Shown here one piece after another: positions 27,533 through 35,613 of a stretch of 64,000 bases of DNA. How positions within the stretch are numbered: position 1 is the stretch's first letter; each line of letters starts with the position of its first letter. Made by a program: the position numbers and the translations under genes. Source of the stretch: Rhodobacteraceae bacterium Alg238-R152 (GTDB taxonomy: Bacteria; Pseudomonadota; Alphaproteobacteria; Rhodobacterales; Rhodobacteraceae). The notes under the pieces are model-generated. The model worked only from the letters and a program-made list of their open reading frames with translations. It was not told where the DNA came from and searched no databases. Location of the stretch: positions 1 through 64,000 of the forward strand of contig UNRJ01000009.1 in the NCBI GenBank assembly GCA_900537125.1. Reading direction: 5' to 3'.

Positions 27533-28954
27533 ATGGCAGCTCGTGTCTTGATCGTCGACAGCATTTCGGCGAACCGTATCTTGTTGAAAGTCAAACTTGC
27601 CGGCGCATTCTCTCAGGTAGAGCACGCCGCCAGCGCAGGTGAGGCTTTGGATCTCCTGGAAACGGGGGCCACCCCAGACCTGTTGGTTCTAGGCGGTGAC
27701 CTTATTGATATCAGCGCCATCGACCTCTGCGCCCTTGTAAAAGAACGCCCCAAACTGGCCAACCTGCCGGTGTTGCTGGTGCATACGGACGGGGATCGCA
27801 CCGACCGGATCGAGGCGTTGCGTGCCGGGGCTGATGATGTGTTTGACATGTCGGTCAGCACCGATGCGCTGTTGGCACGCATTCGCTCTATTGTGCGTGG
27901 TCGCAACTCCTACGAAGAATTGCGCCTGCGCGACCGGGCGGGCCGCATTCCCCTCCTTGCGGAAACCCTGTCCGGATTTGACTCCCCTGCGTCGGTGCTG
28001 CTTGCCGTCCGAACTAAGACCGAAGGCGCGCAATGGCAGGCGCACTTGTCTAAACTGACTCCCTTTGGCCTGCGGCATCAACTTGGGGCCGACATCATGC
28101 GTAACATGGGGCAGTTTACGGCACCGGATGCGATTATGATTTCGCTGTCGGTCTCTGCGCCTGAAGAGGCCCTGCGGCTTCTGGCCGAGGTCCGAGCCCG
28201 CGCCGCAACACGTCAGGCCGCAGTACTTGTCGTGCTCGACGAAAAAGATGACACCGCACGCATCAACGCCCTCGATCTTGGGGCAAATGACGTAATTGCC
28301 GAAGGATTTGACGCCGAAGAGGCGGTTCTGCGGCTGGATAAAATGATTGCCCGCAAACGGCTCACCGACCGGTTGCGCCAACGGGTTGAGGATGGCCTAA
28401 CCGCCGCGGTAACCGATCCGCTGACCGGTCTCTTTAACCGACGCTATGCCATGCCGCATCTGACCAAGATGGCCCAGCGGGCCAAAGGGCAAAGCGAGCC
28501 ACAAGGTGACTTTGCCGTGATGTTAGCTGACCTGGATCACTTCAAAGAGGTGAACGACAAATATGGCCATGCCGCAGGTGACATAGTGTTGGCCGAAATT
28601 GCCCGCCGTATGCGTGCCAATATCAAATCAGCCGACTTAATTGCCCGCATGGGTGGCGAAGAATTTCTTGTCGTGGTGCAGACAGATAACCGCGAGAGTG
28701 CCGCTAACGTGGCCCAACGTCTGTGTGATGTTGTGCGGGCTGAACCGGTGTACCTACGTGGGCAGGACGTAAAAATCCCGGTGACCGTCAGCATTGGCGT
28801 GGCCATGGGCAGCGATATGTTGGAGGCCAAAAAAGCCAAATTTGGCGGGGGCGAAGACAGCCTTGCCAGCGCTTTAATCGACCAAGCAGATCAGGCGCTG
28901 TATGGCGCCAAGGCAGACGGGCGCGACAAAGTATTGTCCTACACAGCCGCTTGA
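27533..28954 (+). CDS. PleD-like response regulator diguanylate cyclase with degenerate receivers
   Basis: 473 residues in PleD order: two receiver domains (about 1-125 and 150-280) then a GGDEF domain (DPLTGLFNRRYAMPHL, LADLDHFKEVNDKYGH, ARMGGEEFLVVV). The catalytic GGEEF is intact. The first receiver lacks the usual phosphorylation set: the acidic pair is Asp9-Ser10, the phospho-aspartate position is Gly54 (LVLGGD) and the conserved lysine near residue 108 is not present. The inhibition site reads KSAD instead of RxxD. The start at 27533 fits PleD alignment (MAARVLIVDS); a longer start at 27494 is possible and neither has a strong ribosome binding site. Confidence 0.9.
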   Translation: MAARVLIVDSISANRILLKVKLAGAFSQVEHAASAGEALDLLETGATPDLLVLGGDLIDISAIDLCALVKERPKLANLPVLLVHTDGDRTDRIEALRAGADDVFDMSVSTDALLARIRSIVRGRNSYEELRLRDRAGRIPLLAETLSGFDSPASVLLAVRTKTEGAQWQAHLSKLTPFGLRHQLGADIMRNMGQFTAPDAIMISLSVSAPEEALRLLAEVRARAATRQAAVLVVLDEKDDTARINALDLGANDVIAEGFDAEEAVLRLDKMIARKRLTDRLRQRVEDGLTAAVTDPLTGLFNRRYAMPHLTKMAQRAKGQSEPQGDFAVMLADLDHFKEVNDKYGHAAGDIVLAEIARRMRANIKSADLIARMGGEEFLVVVQTDNRESAANVAQRLCDVVRAEPVYLRGQDVKIPVTVSIGVAMGSDMLEAKKAKFGGGEDSLASALIDQADQALYGAKADGRDKVLSYTAA

Positions 28955-28987
28955 AGCAGACCACGAAGCACCGCCCCCAGGCAATCG

Positions 28988-29521
28988 CTAAGGCTGCTTT
29001 GGCGGACGTTGGCGACCCTCTTTGGGCGGGCGTTTCTTGTCCTTAGGGCCACGTTCCAGCACCTCTTGAAGCCGGTCCGCATAAGCCGCGCGTTCGACAT
29101 CACTCATCAACAGTATCTGTGCCAGAAACACATCACGTGCCACACGGCGACGCCGCTCCCCTGACTGATCCAGTTTCATAACCAGACTACGCAATGCAGC
29201 TTCGTCCAGCGGAGAGGCTCGCAACACGGCCAGAGCCTCATTATATTGTTGGTGATCTGCCCGGTGATCCACCTCCGCTTTGCGATACGCGCTTCGGATG
29301 GCGCGCCCCACGGCGCGCTTGTCGTCAAAACTCAGTGCTTTGATATGCGGAGATCCAAACCGGTCTGACACCGGCCCTTTGTCGCCGTGACCACGCAAGC
29401 TGATCACCGCTCCGCCCACAACACCAATGATCAAAACATTCAGTGTCAAAGACCCGATCAACAGCACGCGCGTCAGACGGCGAGGTTTGGGGCTGGGCAA
29501 ATCGCTTTTTGGCTCAGTCAT
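28988..29521 (-). CDS. Periplasmic metal-sensor-like protein (CnrX/Metal_resist type)
   Basis: 177 residues: an N-terminal membrane anchor (VLLIGSLTLNVLIIGVVGG), then a helical hairpin domain with basic and His residues (SPHIKALSFDDKRAVG, VDHRADHQQYNEAL), ending in a basic proline-rich tail. The layout matches periplasmic heavy-metal sensors of the CnrX family. It follows the anti-sigma-like gene, whose stop TGA lies two bases before this ATG, with GGAGGAG upstream. As in CnrYXH systems it may report an envelope or metal signal to the sigma factor; the metal is not evident. Confidence 0.75.
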   Translation of the reverse strand: MTEPKSDLPSPKPRRLTRVLLIGSLTLNVLIIGVVGGAVISLRGHGDKGPVSDRFGSPHIKALSFDDKRAVGRAIRSAYRKAEVDHRADHQQYNEALAVLRASPLDEAALRSLVMKLDQSGERRRRVARDVFLAQILLMSDVERAAYADRLQEVLERGPKDKKRPPKEGRQRPPKQP

Positions 29522-29523
29522 GC

Positions 29524-29898
29524 TCACTCCTCCGCTGTAAAATCAAAGGCATAGGTATCATCCAGGTCGGAGAGGTAGCTTTGAGCGGTCTCTCCATAAA
29601 GATCAAGGCCAAGCGTATCTTGCATCAACGCAGTGCCCGAGGCCACACCAATCCAAACACCAGCCACACCCGCCATGGCCACACCACCAAGCGCTGGCCA
29701 CCCGCCCACAGCGGCCACCACAGCCACCCACAAACCGCGGCGCTCCGGCGGCGCATCTGGCGTTGGAGCAACCACTTGCAAGCCTTCTGCCTCGCTCAAC
29801 ACCCGTGCAAGCAGGTCCGGCGATGGGGTGGCGCGGCTGTCAGTCCGGGCTGCCGCAAACAGATCGTCCAGCATATCGTCATCAAACCTATCAGCCAT
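29524..29898 (-). CDS. Membrane protein, probable anti-sigma factor (CnrY-like position)
   Basis: 124 residues with an acidic N-terminal cytoplasmic part (MADRFDDDMLDDLFAAAR), one hydrophobic stretch at about residues 52-85 and a short acidic C-terminus. It overlaps the ECF sigma gene end by eight bases and precedes the metal-sensor-like gene. Position, size and one membrane segment are what an anti-sigma factor of the CnrY kind would show. There is no zinc anti-sigma motif (HxxxCxxC). The role is inferred from context. Confidence 0.6.
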   Translation of the reverse strand: MADRFDDDMLDDLFAAARTDSRATPSPDLLARVLSEAEGLQVVAPTPDAPPERRGLWVAVVAAVGGWPALGGVAMAGVAGVWIGVASGTALMQDTLGLDLYGETAQSYLSDLDDTYAFDFTAEE

Positions 29899-30475
29899 CT
29901 GTGTACCCCAATGCTTCTCGCTGGTTGGACAAAGCCTGTGCCAACGCCCGTTTTCCCCGCGCCGTGAGGCTTTCCACCGCCTCGACGCTGATCTGCATGA
30001 TCTCAGCAATCTCAGGATTGCTTTGACCGTCTATGTGACGCAGCACCACCGCTTCGCGTTGCCGTTCCGGCAAGGTCGCTAGCGCATTTTGCAAGGCATC
30101 CGCGCGGGCGCGGTCCTGCAGTGTCTGTGCCGCCGATTTGGCGCCGTCTTCCGGCTCCGGAATGGCATCCAATGCCACTCCCTTGGTTTTGCGCAGCCGG
30201 TCGGTGCACAGATTGGCGGTCACACGGTAGAGCCAGGTTGTGACTTTGGCTTCCCCCTGTCGCCAATCTGGCGCCTGTTTGAACAGCCGGATCATGGCCT
30301 CTTGGGCCACATCTTCGGCCTCCGCCCGATCCCCCAACATACGGAAGGCATGCGCAAAGATGCGCGGCGTCAACCGCAGCGTCAAAATACGCGCCGCCGC
30401 GCCGTCGCCGTTGGCATAAAGCACCAACAAGGCGTCGTCTGGCGTGTCTTCCTGTTGATCGTAAGGCATCGTCAT
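29891..30475 (-). CDS. ECF-type RNA polymerase sigma factor
   Basis: 194 residues. Region 2 is clear (FAHAFRMLGDRAEAEDVAQEAMIRLFKQ; TTWLYRVTANLCTDRLRK) and region 4 has LPERQREAVVLRHIDGQSNPEIAEIMQISVEAVESLTARGKRAL. It is followed by overlapping anti-sigma-like and CnrX-like genes and preceded by an EF-hand protein gene. The target promoters are not known; the EF-hand gene may be one. The start could also be the ATG six bases further in. Confidence 0.93.
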   Translation of the reverse strand: MTMPYDQQEDTPDDALLVLYANGDGAAARILTLRLTPRIFAHAFRMLGDRAEAEDVAQEAMIRLFKQAPDWRQGEAKVTTWLYRVTANLCTDRLRKTKGVALDAIPEPEDGAKSAAQTLQDRARADALQNALATLPERQREAVVLRHIDGQSNPEIAEIMQISVEAVESLTARGKRALAQALSNQREALGYTDG

Positions 30476-30519
30476 AGTCTCGATGGCTAGCCTCTCACGG
30501 GCATTAGTGCAATCCGGTC

Positions 30520-30550
30520 CACTGTGGGCGGAACAGTCCCGCCCACAGTG
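30520..30550. terminator. Perfect 12-bp hairpin between EF-hand and sigma genes
   Basis: CACTGTGGGCGG and CCGCCCACAGTG pair perfectly around a 7-base loop (30532-30538), ten bases after the EF-hand gene stop. No T-run follows on the minus strand, so it may be an mRNA 3'-end stabiliser or attenuator rather than a full intrinsic terminator. It would let the EF-hand transcript exceed the sigma transcript. Confidence 0.6.
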
Positions 30551-30559
30551 TCAGCTCTC

Positions 30560-31150
30560 TCAGTTCTCCTGAGTGTTGCCGTGTTTCTTGAACCCACGGG
30601 CTTCTTTAGCCGCATCCCATTCTTCCTGAGAGATGGTGCCATCGCCGTTAGTGTCCAACGTCTTGAACATTTCCGCCTTACGCTCAGACCGCTTGCCTTC
30701 CCGCGCGGCTTGCGCGACCTCAAACTCTGCTTTGGAAATTTTGCCGTCACCGTCGGTGTCGAGTTTCTCCAGCATCTTGGCTGTGCGGTCGCCTTTGGGC
30801 TTCATCTCGTCCACGCTCAACTGCCCATCGCCATTGGCATCCATCCGGCTGATCATACGATCCAGCTTTTTCACCATCCGGTCGTTGCCCTGGGATTCAG
30901 CAAAAGCGGTCAGCTCGTCTTTGGAGATCACCCCATCGCCATTGGCATCAATGCCCGCAAACCGCTCCGCAGCCTTCGCTTGCATCTCCTCTGTGGTGAT
31001 GAAGCCATCTCCATTTGTGTCGAGCTGCTCAAAACTTGGCATCTGCCCGCGCATGCCTCGCATCTTGCCGCCTTCTTTGGCGGACGCGGCAACCGCGGTC
31101 ACACCCAGGGCTGCAATCACTACGGCGCTGATCATCATTGTGCTCTTCAT
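30560..31150 (-). CDS. Secreted EF-hand calcium-binding protein with five loops
   Basis: 196 residues beginning with a signal peptide (MKSTMMISAVVIAALGVTAVAASA). Five canonical 12-residue EF loops follow: DTNGDGFITTEE, DANGDGVISKDE, DANGDGQLSVDE, DTDGDGKISKAE and DTNGDGTISQEE. All loops keep D-x-[ND]-G-D-G and the terminal Glu, so calcium binding is likely. The odd number is unusual, since EF-hands normally pair. It is upstream of the sigma/anti-sigma/metal-sensor genes on the same strand. A good AAGGAG precedes the ATG. Confidence 0.92.
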   Translation of the reverse strand: MKSTMMISAVVIAALGVTAVAASAKEGGKMRGMRGQMPSFEQLDTNGDGFITTEEMQAKAAERFAGIDANGDGVISKDELTAFAESQGNDRMVKKLDRMISRMDANGDGQLSVDEMKPKGDRTAKMLEKLDTDGDGKISKAEFEVAQAAREGKRSERKAEMFKTLDTNGDGTISQEEWDAAKEARGFKKHGNTQEN

Positions 31151-31376
31151 GGTGGTCTCCTTTTGGGCCTGTCTTTTGTCTCTCTGTGTCGGCTCATTGC
31201 CTGTTCAGTGATGGTAAAACGCGCCGCCTCAGGCTTTCCGTCGCACATTCTCAATCTTTTTTTGGCAAGGCAGAATAACGGGGGCGTTTGCGACATCGCG
31301 ACGCAAGTCAGATTGCCCCCTTTAATGTTTGCGCAAACCACCACATCTTGGCCACGCGAGCAGCGAGGGAAACGTT

Positions 31377-31772
31377 ATGAGTGAAACCAACATGTCGGAC
31401 GCCGTTTTGGCCGAAGACGACCGCCCAATGAAGCAGGCCCTGTATCGGGGTTGGCGCCGGAAATGCCCAAATTGTGGGACAGGCCCGATGCTTAAGGGCT
31501 ATCTGAAAGTCCGCGACCATTGTCCGGTCTGCAAAGAGGACCTGAGCCACCACCGCGCCGATGACGGACCGGCCTATTTGACGATTCTTGTGGTCGGCCA
31601 CCTTTTGGCGCCGCTTTTGCACGTTGCCTTTGTGCATTGGCGTCCGGATCCCCTTATTCTTTTCACCGTTTTTTCGGTTGGCTGCGTCGGGCTCTCGCTC
31701 TACCTTCTGCCGAGATTGAAGGGGTGTGTGGTGGCCTTCCAATGGGCGCGCCGGATGCACGGGTTCAAATAG
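31377..31772 (+). CDS. DUF983 membrane protein with zinc ribbon
   Basis: 131 residues: a two-CxxC zinc-ribbon-like segment (RKCPNCGTGPML and HCPVCKEDL) followed by two membrane segments (YLTILVVGHLLAPLLHVAFV and LFTVFSVGCVGLSLYLLP). This is the DUF983 family layout. The start is the ATG at 31377 with GAGGGAA upstream. The family is often found near cytochrome oxidase genes, but here its neighbour is a NUDIX hydrolase 35 bases downstream. Function unknown. Confidence 0.85.
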   Translation: MSETNMSDAVLAEDDRPMKQALYRGWRRKCPNCGTGPMLKGYLKVRDHCPVCKEDLSHHRADDGPAYLTILVVGHLLAPLLHVAFVHWRPDPLILFTVFSVGCVGLSLYLLPRLKGCVVAFQWARRMHGFK

Positions 31773-31807
31773 AGCCCGGCCACCCCATCATGTGAGGGGA
31801 GCACAGC

Positions 31808-32542
31808 ATGACAAACACCACCACAGTGGACAAAACCGCGATCCGCAACGCCGCCACGGTGATTGTGCTCAGAGACCGCGACACCAATCCACAGATCCTG
31901 ATGGGCCAGCGCGGCGCCAAAGCCGCGTTTATGCCCAACAAAGTGGTGTTCCCCGGTGGCGCCGTCGACCTTGAAGACGCGGACATCCCGCTGGCCACAC
32001 CGATTTCCGACTTCTGTGGCCAACGGTTGCGCGAAGACCGGCGGGAGGATACCGGCGAGCACATCGTACATGCGCTGGCCGTGGCCGCCATTCGCGAGCT
32101 CTGGGAAGAGACCGGCCTGATCCTTGGCACCCAAGGCGATTGGTCCATCACGCCGCCCGCTGATTGGGAAACCTATGCGGCCACCGGCCATGTACCAACC
32201 GCCGAAGCGCTGCAATTTGTCTTCCGCGCCATCACGCCTCCGGGCCGTCCGCGCCGCTTTGATGCGCGGTTTTTCTTGCTGGACGCCGATAAAATCTCCT
32301 CTGATCTGGATGATTTCTCCGCCGCCTGCGAAGAGCTGTCTCACCTGCAGTGGATCCCCCTCAAAGAGGCCCGCAGCTTTGACCTGCCTTTCATCACCGA
32401 AGTGGTGCTTGCTGAAATCGAAGCCCGTGTGACCGACCGCACCCCGCCCGAAGCTGTGCCGTTCTTCCGCAATGATGACGAAGAAAGCCTGTTTCTGCGC
32501 CTCAAAGGCCGTTTGCCAGAGCTCGATGGCCGGGACGACTAA
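31808..32542 (+). CDS. NUDIX hydrolase
   Basis: 244-residue NUDIX protein. The Nudix helix ends as AAIRELWEETGLILG, matching RExxEExG; the preceding glycine-rich strand is VFPGGAVDLEDAD. The segment between them is longer than usual, as in the acyl-CoA/NUDT19-like branch. It should hydrolyse a nucleoside diphosphate linked to another group; the substrate is not evident. It ends overlapping the convergent DMT transporter by four bases. Confidence 0.88.
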   Translation: MTNTTTVDKTAIRNAATVIVLRDRDTNPQILMGQRGAKAAFMPNKVVFPGGAVDLEDADIPLATPISDFCGQRLREDRREDTGEHIVHALAVAAIRELWEETGLILGTQGDWSITPPADWETYAATGHVPTAEALQFVFRAITPPGRPRRFDARFFLLDADKISSDLDDFSAACEELSHLQWIPLKEARSFDLPFITEVVLAEIEARVTDRTPPEAVPFFRNDDEESLFLRLKGRLPELDGRDD

Positions 32543-33441
32543 GCCAGTAGCACAAGCGTCAGGATCGACACTGCCAAAAGTGCCATGCCGAGGTATTCGC
32601 GGCGGCTGATGCTTTCTTTGAAGATCAACACCGTGCCGACAATGCCAAACACCAGCTCCACCTGCCCCACCGCTTTCACATAAGCCGCGTTTTGCAGCGT
32701 GAAGGCGGTGAACCAACAGAAAGTGCCCGCCATGCTGGTCAGCCCAATGAACCCGGCGCTGCGCCAGACCGACAGCACCCGGCCCACCTCCCCGGGCTCG
32801 CGCACGGTAAGCCAAAGCCACATACTGACCATCTGCATCAGGGTCACGGCCGCCAAGGTCACCAAGGCGCGCAACAGCGCTGCATCCGTGGCCACTTCCA
32901 ACGACGCGCCACGATAACACACAGCTGAAACGCCAAACAGCGCCCCAGCCACCAAGCCCAGCACTGCCGAGGGTGTCAAAACCCGCCGCCAGCCGTGCGC
33001 CTCGGCCTCAATGGGTCCGGACAAGACCAACACCCCGGCCACGCCAATTGTGATCGCAATCAGCCCCACGCCCGAGATTGTTTCTGAGAGCAGCACCAAG
33101 CCAATCAGGGCGGTAAAAAACACCTCGCTTTTGATAAACGCCATGCCCACCGCAAAGTTGCGCCGGCCAAACAGCATCACGGTGCAAACTGTCGCCGTGA
33201 TCTGGGCCGCACCACCCACCGCGCCAAACAGCCAAAAGCTTGGCGTGACGTCCGGCAGGCTCACACGGTCTGTTGCCACCAAACTTGCCAAGATCGCCGC
33301 TGCGATGGGTGCGGAATATACAAACCGCGCAAAAGTCGCACCTGCTGCGGACAAAGACACCTTTGCCAGATGTTTTTGCAGCATAAAACGCACGGTTTGA
33401 AAGGCTGCGGCGGCGACAGAGGCAATGATCCAGAATTCCAT
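32539..33441 (-). CDS. DMT superfamily (EamA) transporter
   Basis: 300 residues with about ten hydrophobic segments in two repeats (for example FWLFGAVGGAAQITATVCTV and FIGLTSMAGTFCWFTAFTLQ), each ending in the EamA-type VLIFKESISRREYLGMALL pattern. Likely an exporter or importer of small metabolites in the inner membrane; the substrate cannot be told. Convergent with the NUDIX gene. Confidence 0.85.
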   Translation of the reverse strand: MEFWIIASVAAAAFQTVRFMLQKHLAKVSLSAAGATFARFVYSAPIAAAILASLVATDRVSLPDVTPSFWLFGAVGGAAQITATVCTVMLFGRRNFAVGMAFIKSEVFFTALIGLVLLSETISGVGLIAITIGVAGVLVLSGPIEAEAHGWRRVLTPSAVLGLVAGALFGVSAVCYRGASLEVATDAALLRALVTLAAVTLMQMVSMWLWLTVREPGEVGRVLSVWRSAGFIGLTSMAGTFCWFTAFTLQNAAYVKAVGQVELVFGIVGTVLIFKESISRREYLGMALLAVSILTLVLLA

Positions 33442-33509
33442 GACCGCCTTGATGCCGAGCTAAGTCTTGGAAGTCACGCCAAACATTGTACCCCTACACG
33501 TGGTGTACG

Positions 33510-34415
33510 TTAGTCATCCCGCCGCCACAACGGATGCGCCACAGGATCTTTGCGCCGCCAGAAAAACTTCCGAAACACCTCGCAATAAGAGGCAAAGTAG
33601 TAGCCGTCATTGCGAGAGAGATAGCGCTCCCGATGACTACGGAACAGGCCCGGCAAGCGATACCACGGCATCTTGGGATGCATGTGATGCACCACATGCA
33701 GATTGTTGTTCAGAAAAATCCATGACAGCGGTCCGCGATCCTCAATGATCACGGTACGCCCCCGCGCCCGCTCATGCGCCTGATGTTCCAGAAATGTGCG
33801 GATTTTGAGGATCGACAGGGCGGCATAGGCGCAGAGCAGATAAGCCCAGACAGGCATTGCTCCAAAAGTGACCATCCAGCAAACAACCATCAACACAGCG
33901 GGCACATGCCACAGCCAACCAGCCAACACGCGCCTGTCTCCAGCGGCAATGTCGCGGAGGTCACAGGTCATAAAGCAGACCTGCCCGACCAGCGGCCCCA
34001 CCAACAACCGCCCCACCAGCGTGTTGTTGAACAAGAGCACAGCCTGCCGCCATCTGGGCAAGGACAGCCAGTCCTCGGCGTAAAGATAATTGCTCTCCGG
34101 ATCGTCATATGGATCGGTCAGTTTGCTATCCAAATGATGCGCCAGATGGGTGTCTTTGAACCGCAGATACGGCACAAACACCCCAATGGCCGGGAACACC
34201 AAGGCTGCATTCAACATTTTGTTTTCAAACGGATGCCCATGCAGCACCTCATGGCTGAGCGAGCTGTGCAAAGCCAGCGCCACAATGATCAGCGCCATAC
34301 CCAGTGGCAACCAAAGCTGCGCCGCCCAAACCGTGCCTAAAGCGTAAAGCCCATAACATCCCGCCACCAAAAGAAGCGTCGGCCATTCCACCTTGGGCAT
34401 GTGTCGCTCAGCCAT
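33510..34415 (-). CDS. Fatty acid desaturase family protein
   Basis: 301-residue membrane di-iron enzyme. The three histidine boxes are HSSLSHEVLHGHP, DTHLAHHLDSKLTDP and NNLHVVHHMHPKMPWY, with hydrophobic segments between them. It introduces a double bond or hydroxyl into a lipid chain; which one is unknown. It overlaps the DUF2061 gene by eight bases, and the pair is divergent from an XRE regulator. Confidence 0.88.
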   Translation of the reverse strand: MAERHMPKVEWPTLLLVAGCYGLYALGTVWAAQLWLPLGMALIIVALALHSSLSHEVLHGHPFENKMLNAALVFPAIGVFVPYLRFKDTHLAHHLDSKLTDPYDDPESNYLYAEDWLSLPRWRQAVLLFNNTLVGRLLVGPLVGQVCFMTCDLRDIAAGDRRVLAGWLWHVPAVLMVVCWMVTFGAMPVWAYLLCAYAALSILKIRTFLEHQAHERARGRTVIIEDRGPLSWIFLNNNLHVVHHMHPKMPWYRLPGLFRSHRERYLSRNDGYYFASYCEVFRKFFWRRKDPVAHPLWRRDD

Positions 34416-34614
34416 GTTGCCGCCCCCAGCGCACGCGGGACCACACCCGCTCGTAAATCACATAAAGACTGAACCCCAACCCGGTGTTGATCAGCGCCAT
34501 CTTCCCCCCAAGCGCCGCTGATCCGGTGGCCAGTATTCCCACCACGGACATCGATATGATGCCAATCACATTCCAAATCACCGCTTTCACGATGGAGCGT
34601 TTTTGTGTGTCCAT
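34408..34614 (-). CDS. DUF2061 small membrane protein
   Basis: 68 residues starting MDTQKRSIVKAVIWNVIG, with two hydrophobic segments (WNVIGIISMSVVGILATGS and ALINTGLGFSLYVIYE) and a basic tail. This is the DUF2061 pattern. It overlaps the desaturase start, so the two are co-translated. The inner ATG at 34614 matches the family N-terminus. Role unknown. Confidence 0.8.
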   Translation of the reverse strand: MDTQKRSIVKAVIWNVIGIISMSVVGILATGSAALGGKMALINTGLGFSLYVIYERVWSRVRWGRQHG

Positions 34615-34667
34615 TCTGCTGTCCCGTGCCTTAGTCTTCACAGATGTGTTACCGACAAAAACCACGT

Positions 34668-34681
34668 TGCAGAATTCTGCA
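34668..34681. promoter_or_regulatory. Perfect 14-base palindrome in the desaturase/XRE divergent promoter
   Basis: TGCAGAATTCTGCA is fully symmetric and lies in the 108-base gap between the divergent DUF2061-desaturase genes and the XRE regulator gene, 41 bases before the XRE start. It is a good candidate binding site for the XRE protein. Binding is inferred. Confidence 0.5.
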
Positions 34682-34722
34682 TCTAATTAACAAAACTCTA
34701 CAGGTGTGATACTTGTCACCAT

Positions 34723-35580
34723 ATGAGTGAAATTATCGACAAACGCCTGAGGGCAGATCAATTCCGCAAACGGCTTGGCACAGCCATGCAAACCAAAGGA
34801 ACAACCCAAGCGGGACTGGCCCGCACCATTGGCGTGGACCGCTCCACCATCAGTCAACTTTTGAAAGACACCGGCGCACGCCTGCCGAATGCCCAGGTAG
34901 TCGGCGAATGCGCCGCCGCGCTTGGGGTTTCCGCAGATTGGCTGCTGTCACTGACAGACCGGCCAGAGAACACCGCCGATATTCTCGCTAATGCGCTAAC
35001 GGTCACAGAGGCTCCCCGCGCGCTGGTGGATGAACAGATCTTCGCTTGGCATCAGGAGGCGGCGGGCTACAAAATCCGCCACGTACCAGCCGGTCTGCCG
35101 GACATGCTGAAAACCAACGAAATGCTGGACTGGGAATATGCGCCGCACCTTGGCCGCACCACCGAACAGGCGATCAACGCGTCGCGCGACCGCCTCAATT
35201 GGATGCGGGAATCGCAATCAGACTATGAAATAGCCTTGCCGATGCATGAACTGGCTGCTTTTGCCCGCGGCGAAGGCTATTATGCAGGCCTGCCCGAAGA
35301 CGTGCGCGCCCAGCAACTTGATCACTTTGCCGATCTCAGCAGCCAGCTTTACCCGCGCCTGCGCCTCTACCTGTTTGACGCCCGACGCCTCTACTCAAGT
35401 CCAATCACCGTGTTTGGTCCCCTGTTGGCCGTGCTCTATCTGGGCCGAAATTACCTCGCCTTCCGCGACCGCGAGCGCGTGACCAGCTTCACCGAACATT
35501 TTGACGAGCTCATCCGCCAGGCCGATGTCACCGCCCGCCAAATCCCAGCGCATGTTGCGACCCTTAAGACCGGGATCTAG
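34723..35580 (+). CDS. XRE-family helix-turn-helix regulator with large C-terminal domain
   Basis: 285 residues. An N-terminal XRE helix-turn-helix (FRKRLGTAMQTKGTTQAGLARTIGVDRSTISQLL, residues 14-47, then LGVSADWLLSL) is joined to a 200-residue helical C-terminal domain of unknown role (HFADLSSQLYPRLRLYLFDAR; ITVFGPLLAVLYLGRNYLAF), possibly a ligand or lipid sensor. Divergent from the desaturase genes, which it probably controls. Confidence 0.85.
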   Translation: MSEIIDKRLRADQFRKRLGTAMQTKGTTQAGLARTIGVDRSTISQLLKDTGARLPNAQVVGECAAALGVSADWLLSLTDRPENTADILANALTVTEAPRALVDEQIFAWHQEAAGYKIRHVPAGLPDMLKTNEMLDWEYAPHLGRTTEQAINASRDRLNWMRESQSDYEIALPMHELAAFARGEGYYAGLPEDVRAQQLDHFADLSSQLYPRLRLYLFDARRLYSSPITVFGPLLAVLYLGRNYLAFRDRERVTSFTEHFDELIRQADVTARQIPAHVATLKTGI

Positions 35581-35613
35581 CCATCATTTTCCAGAAAAGC
35601 GTTTCTTCATTCC

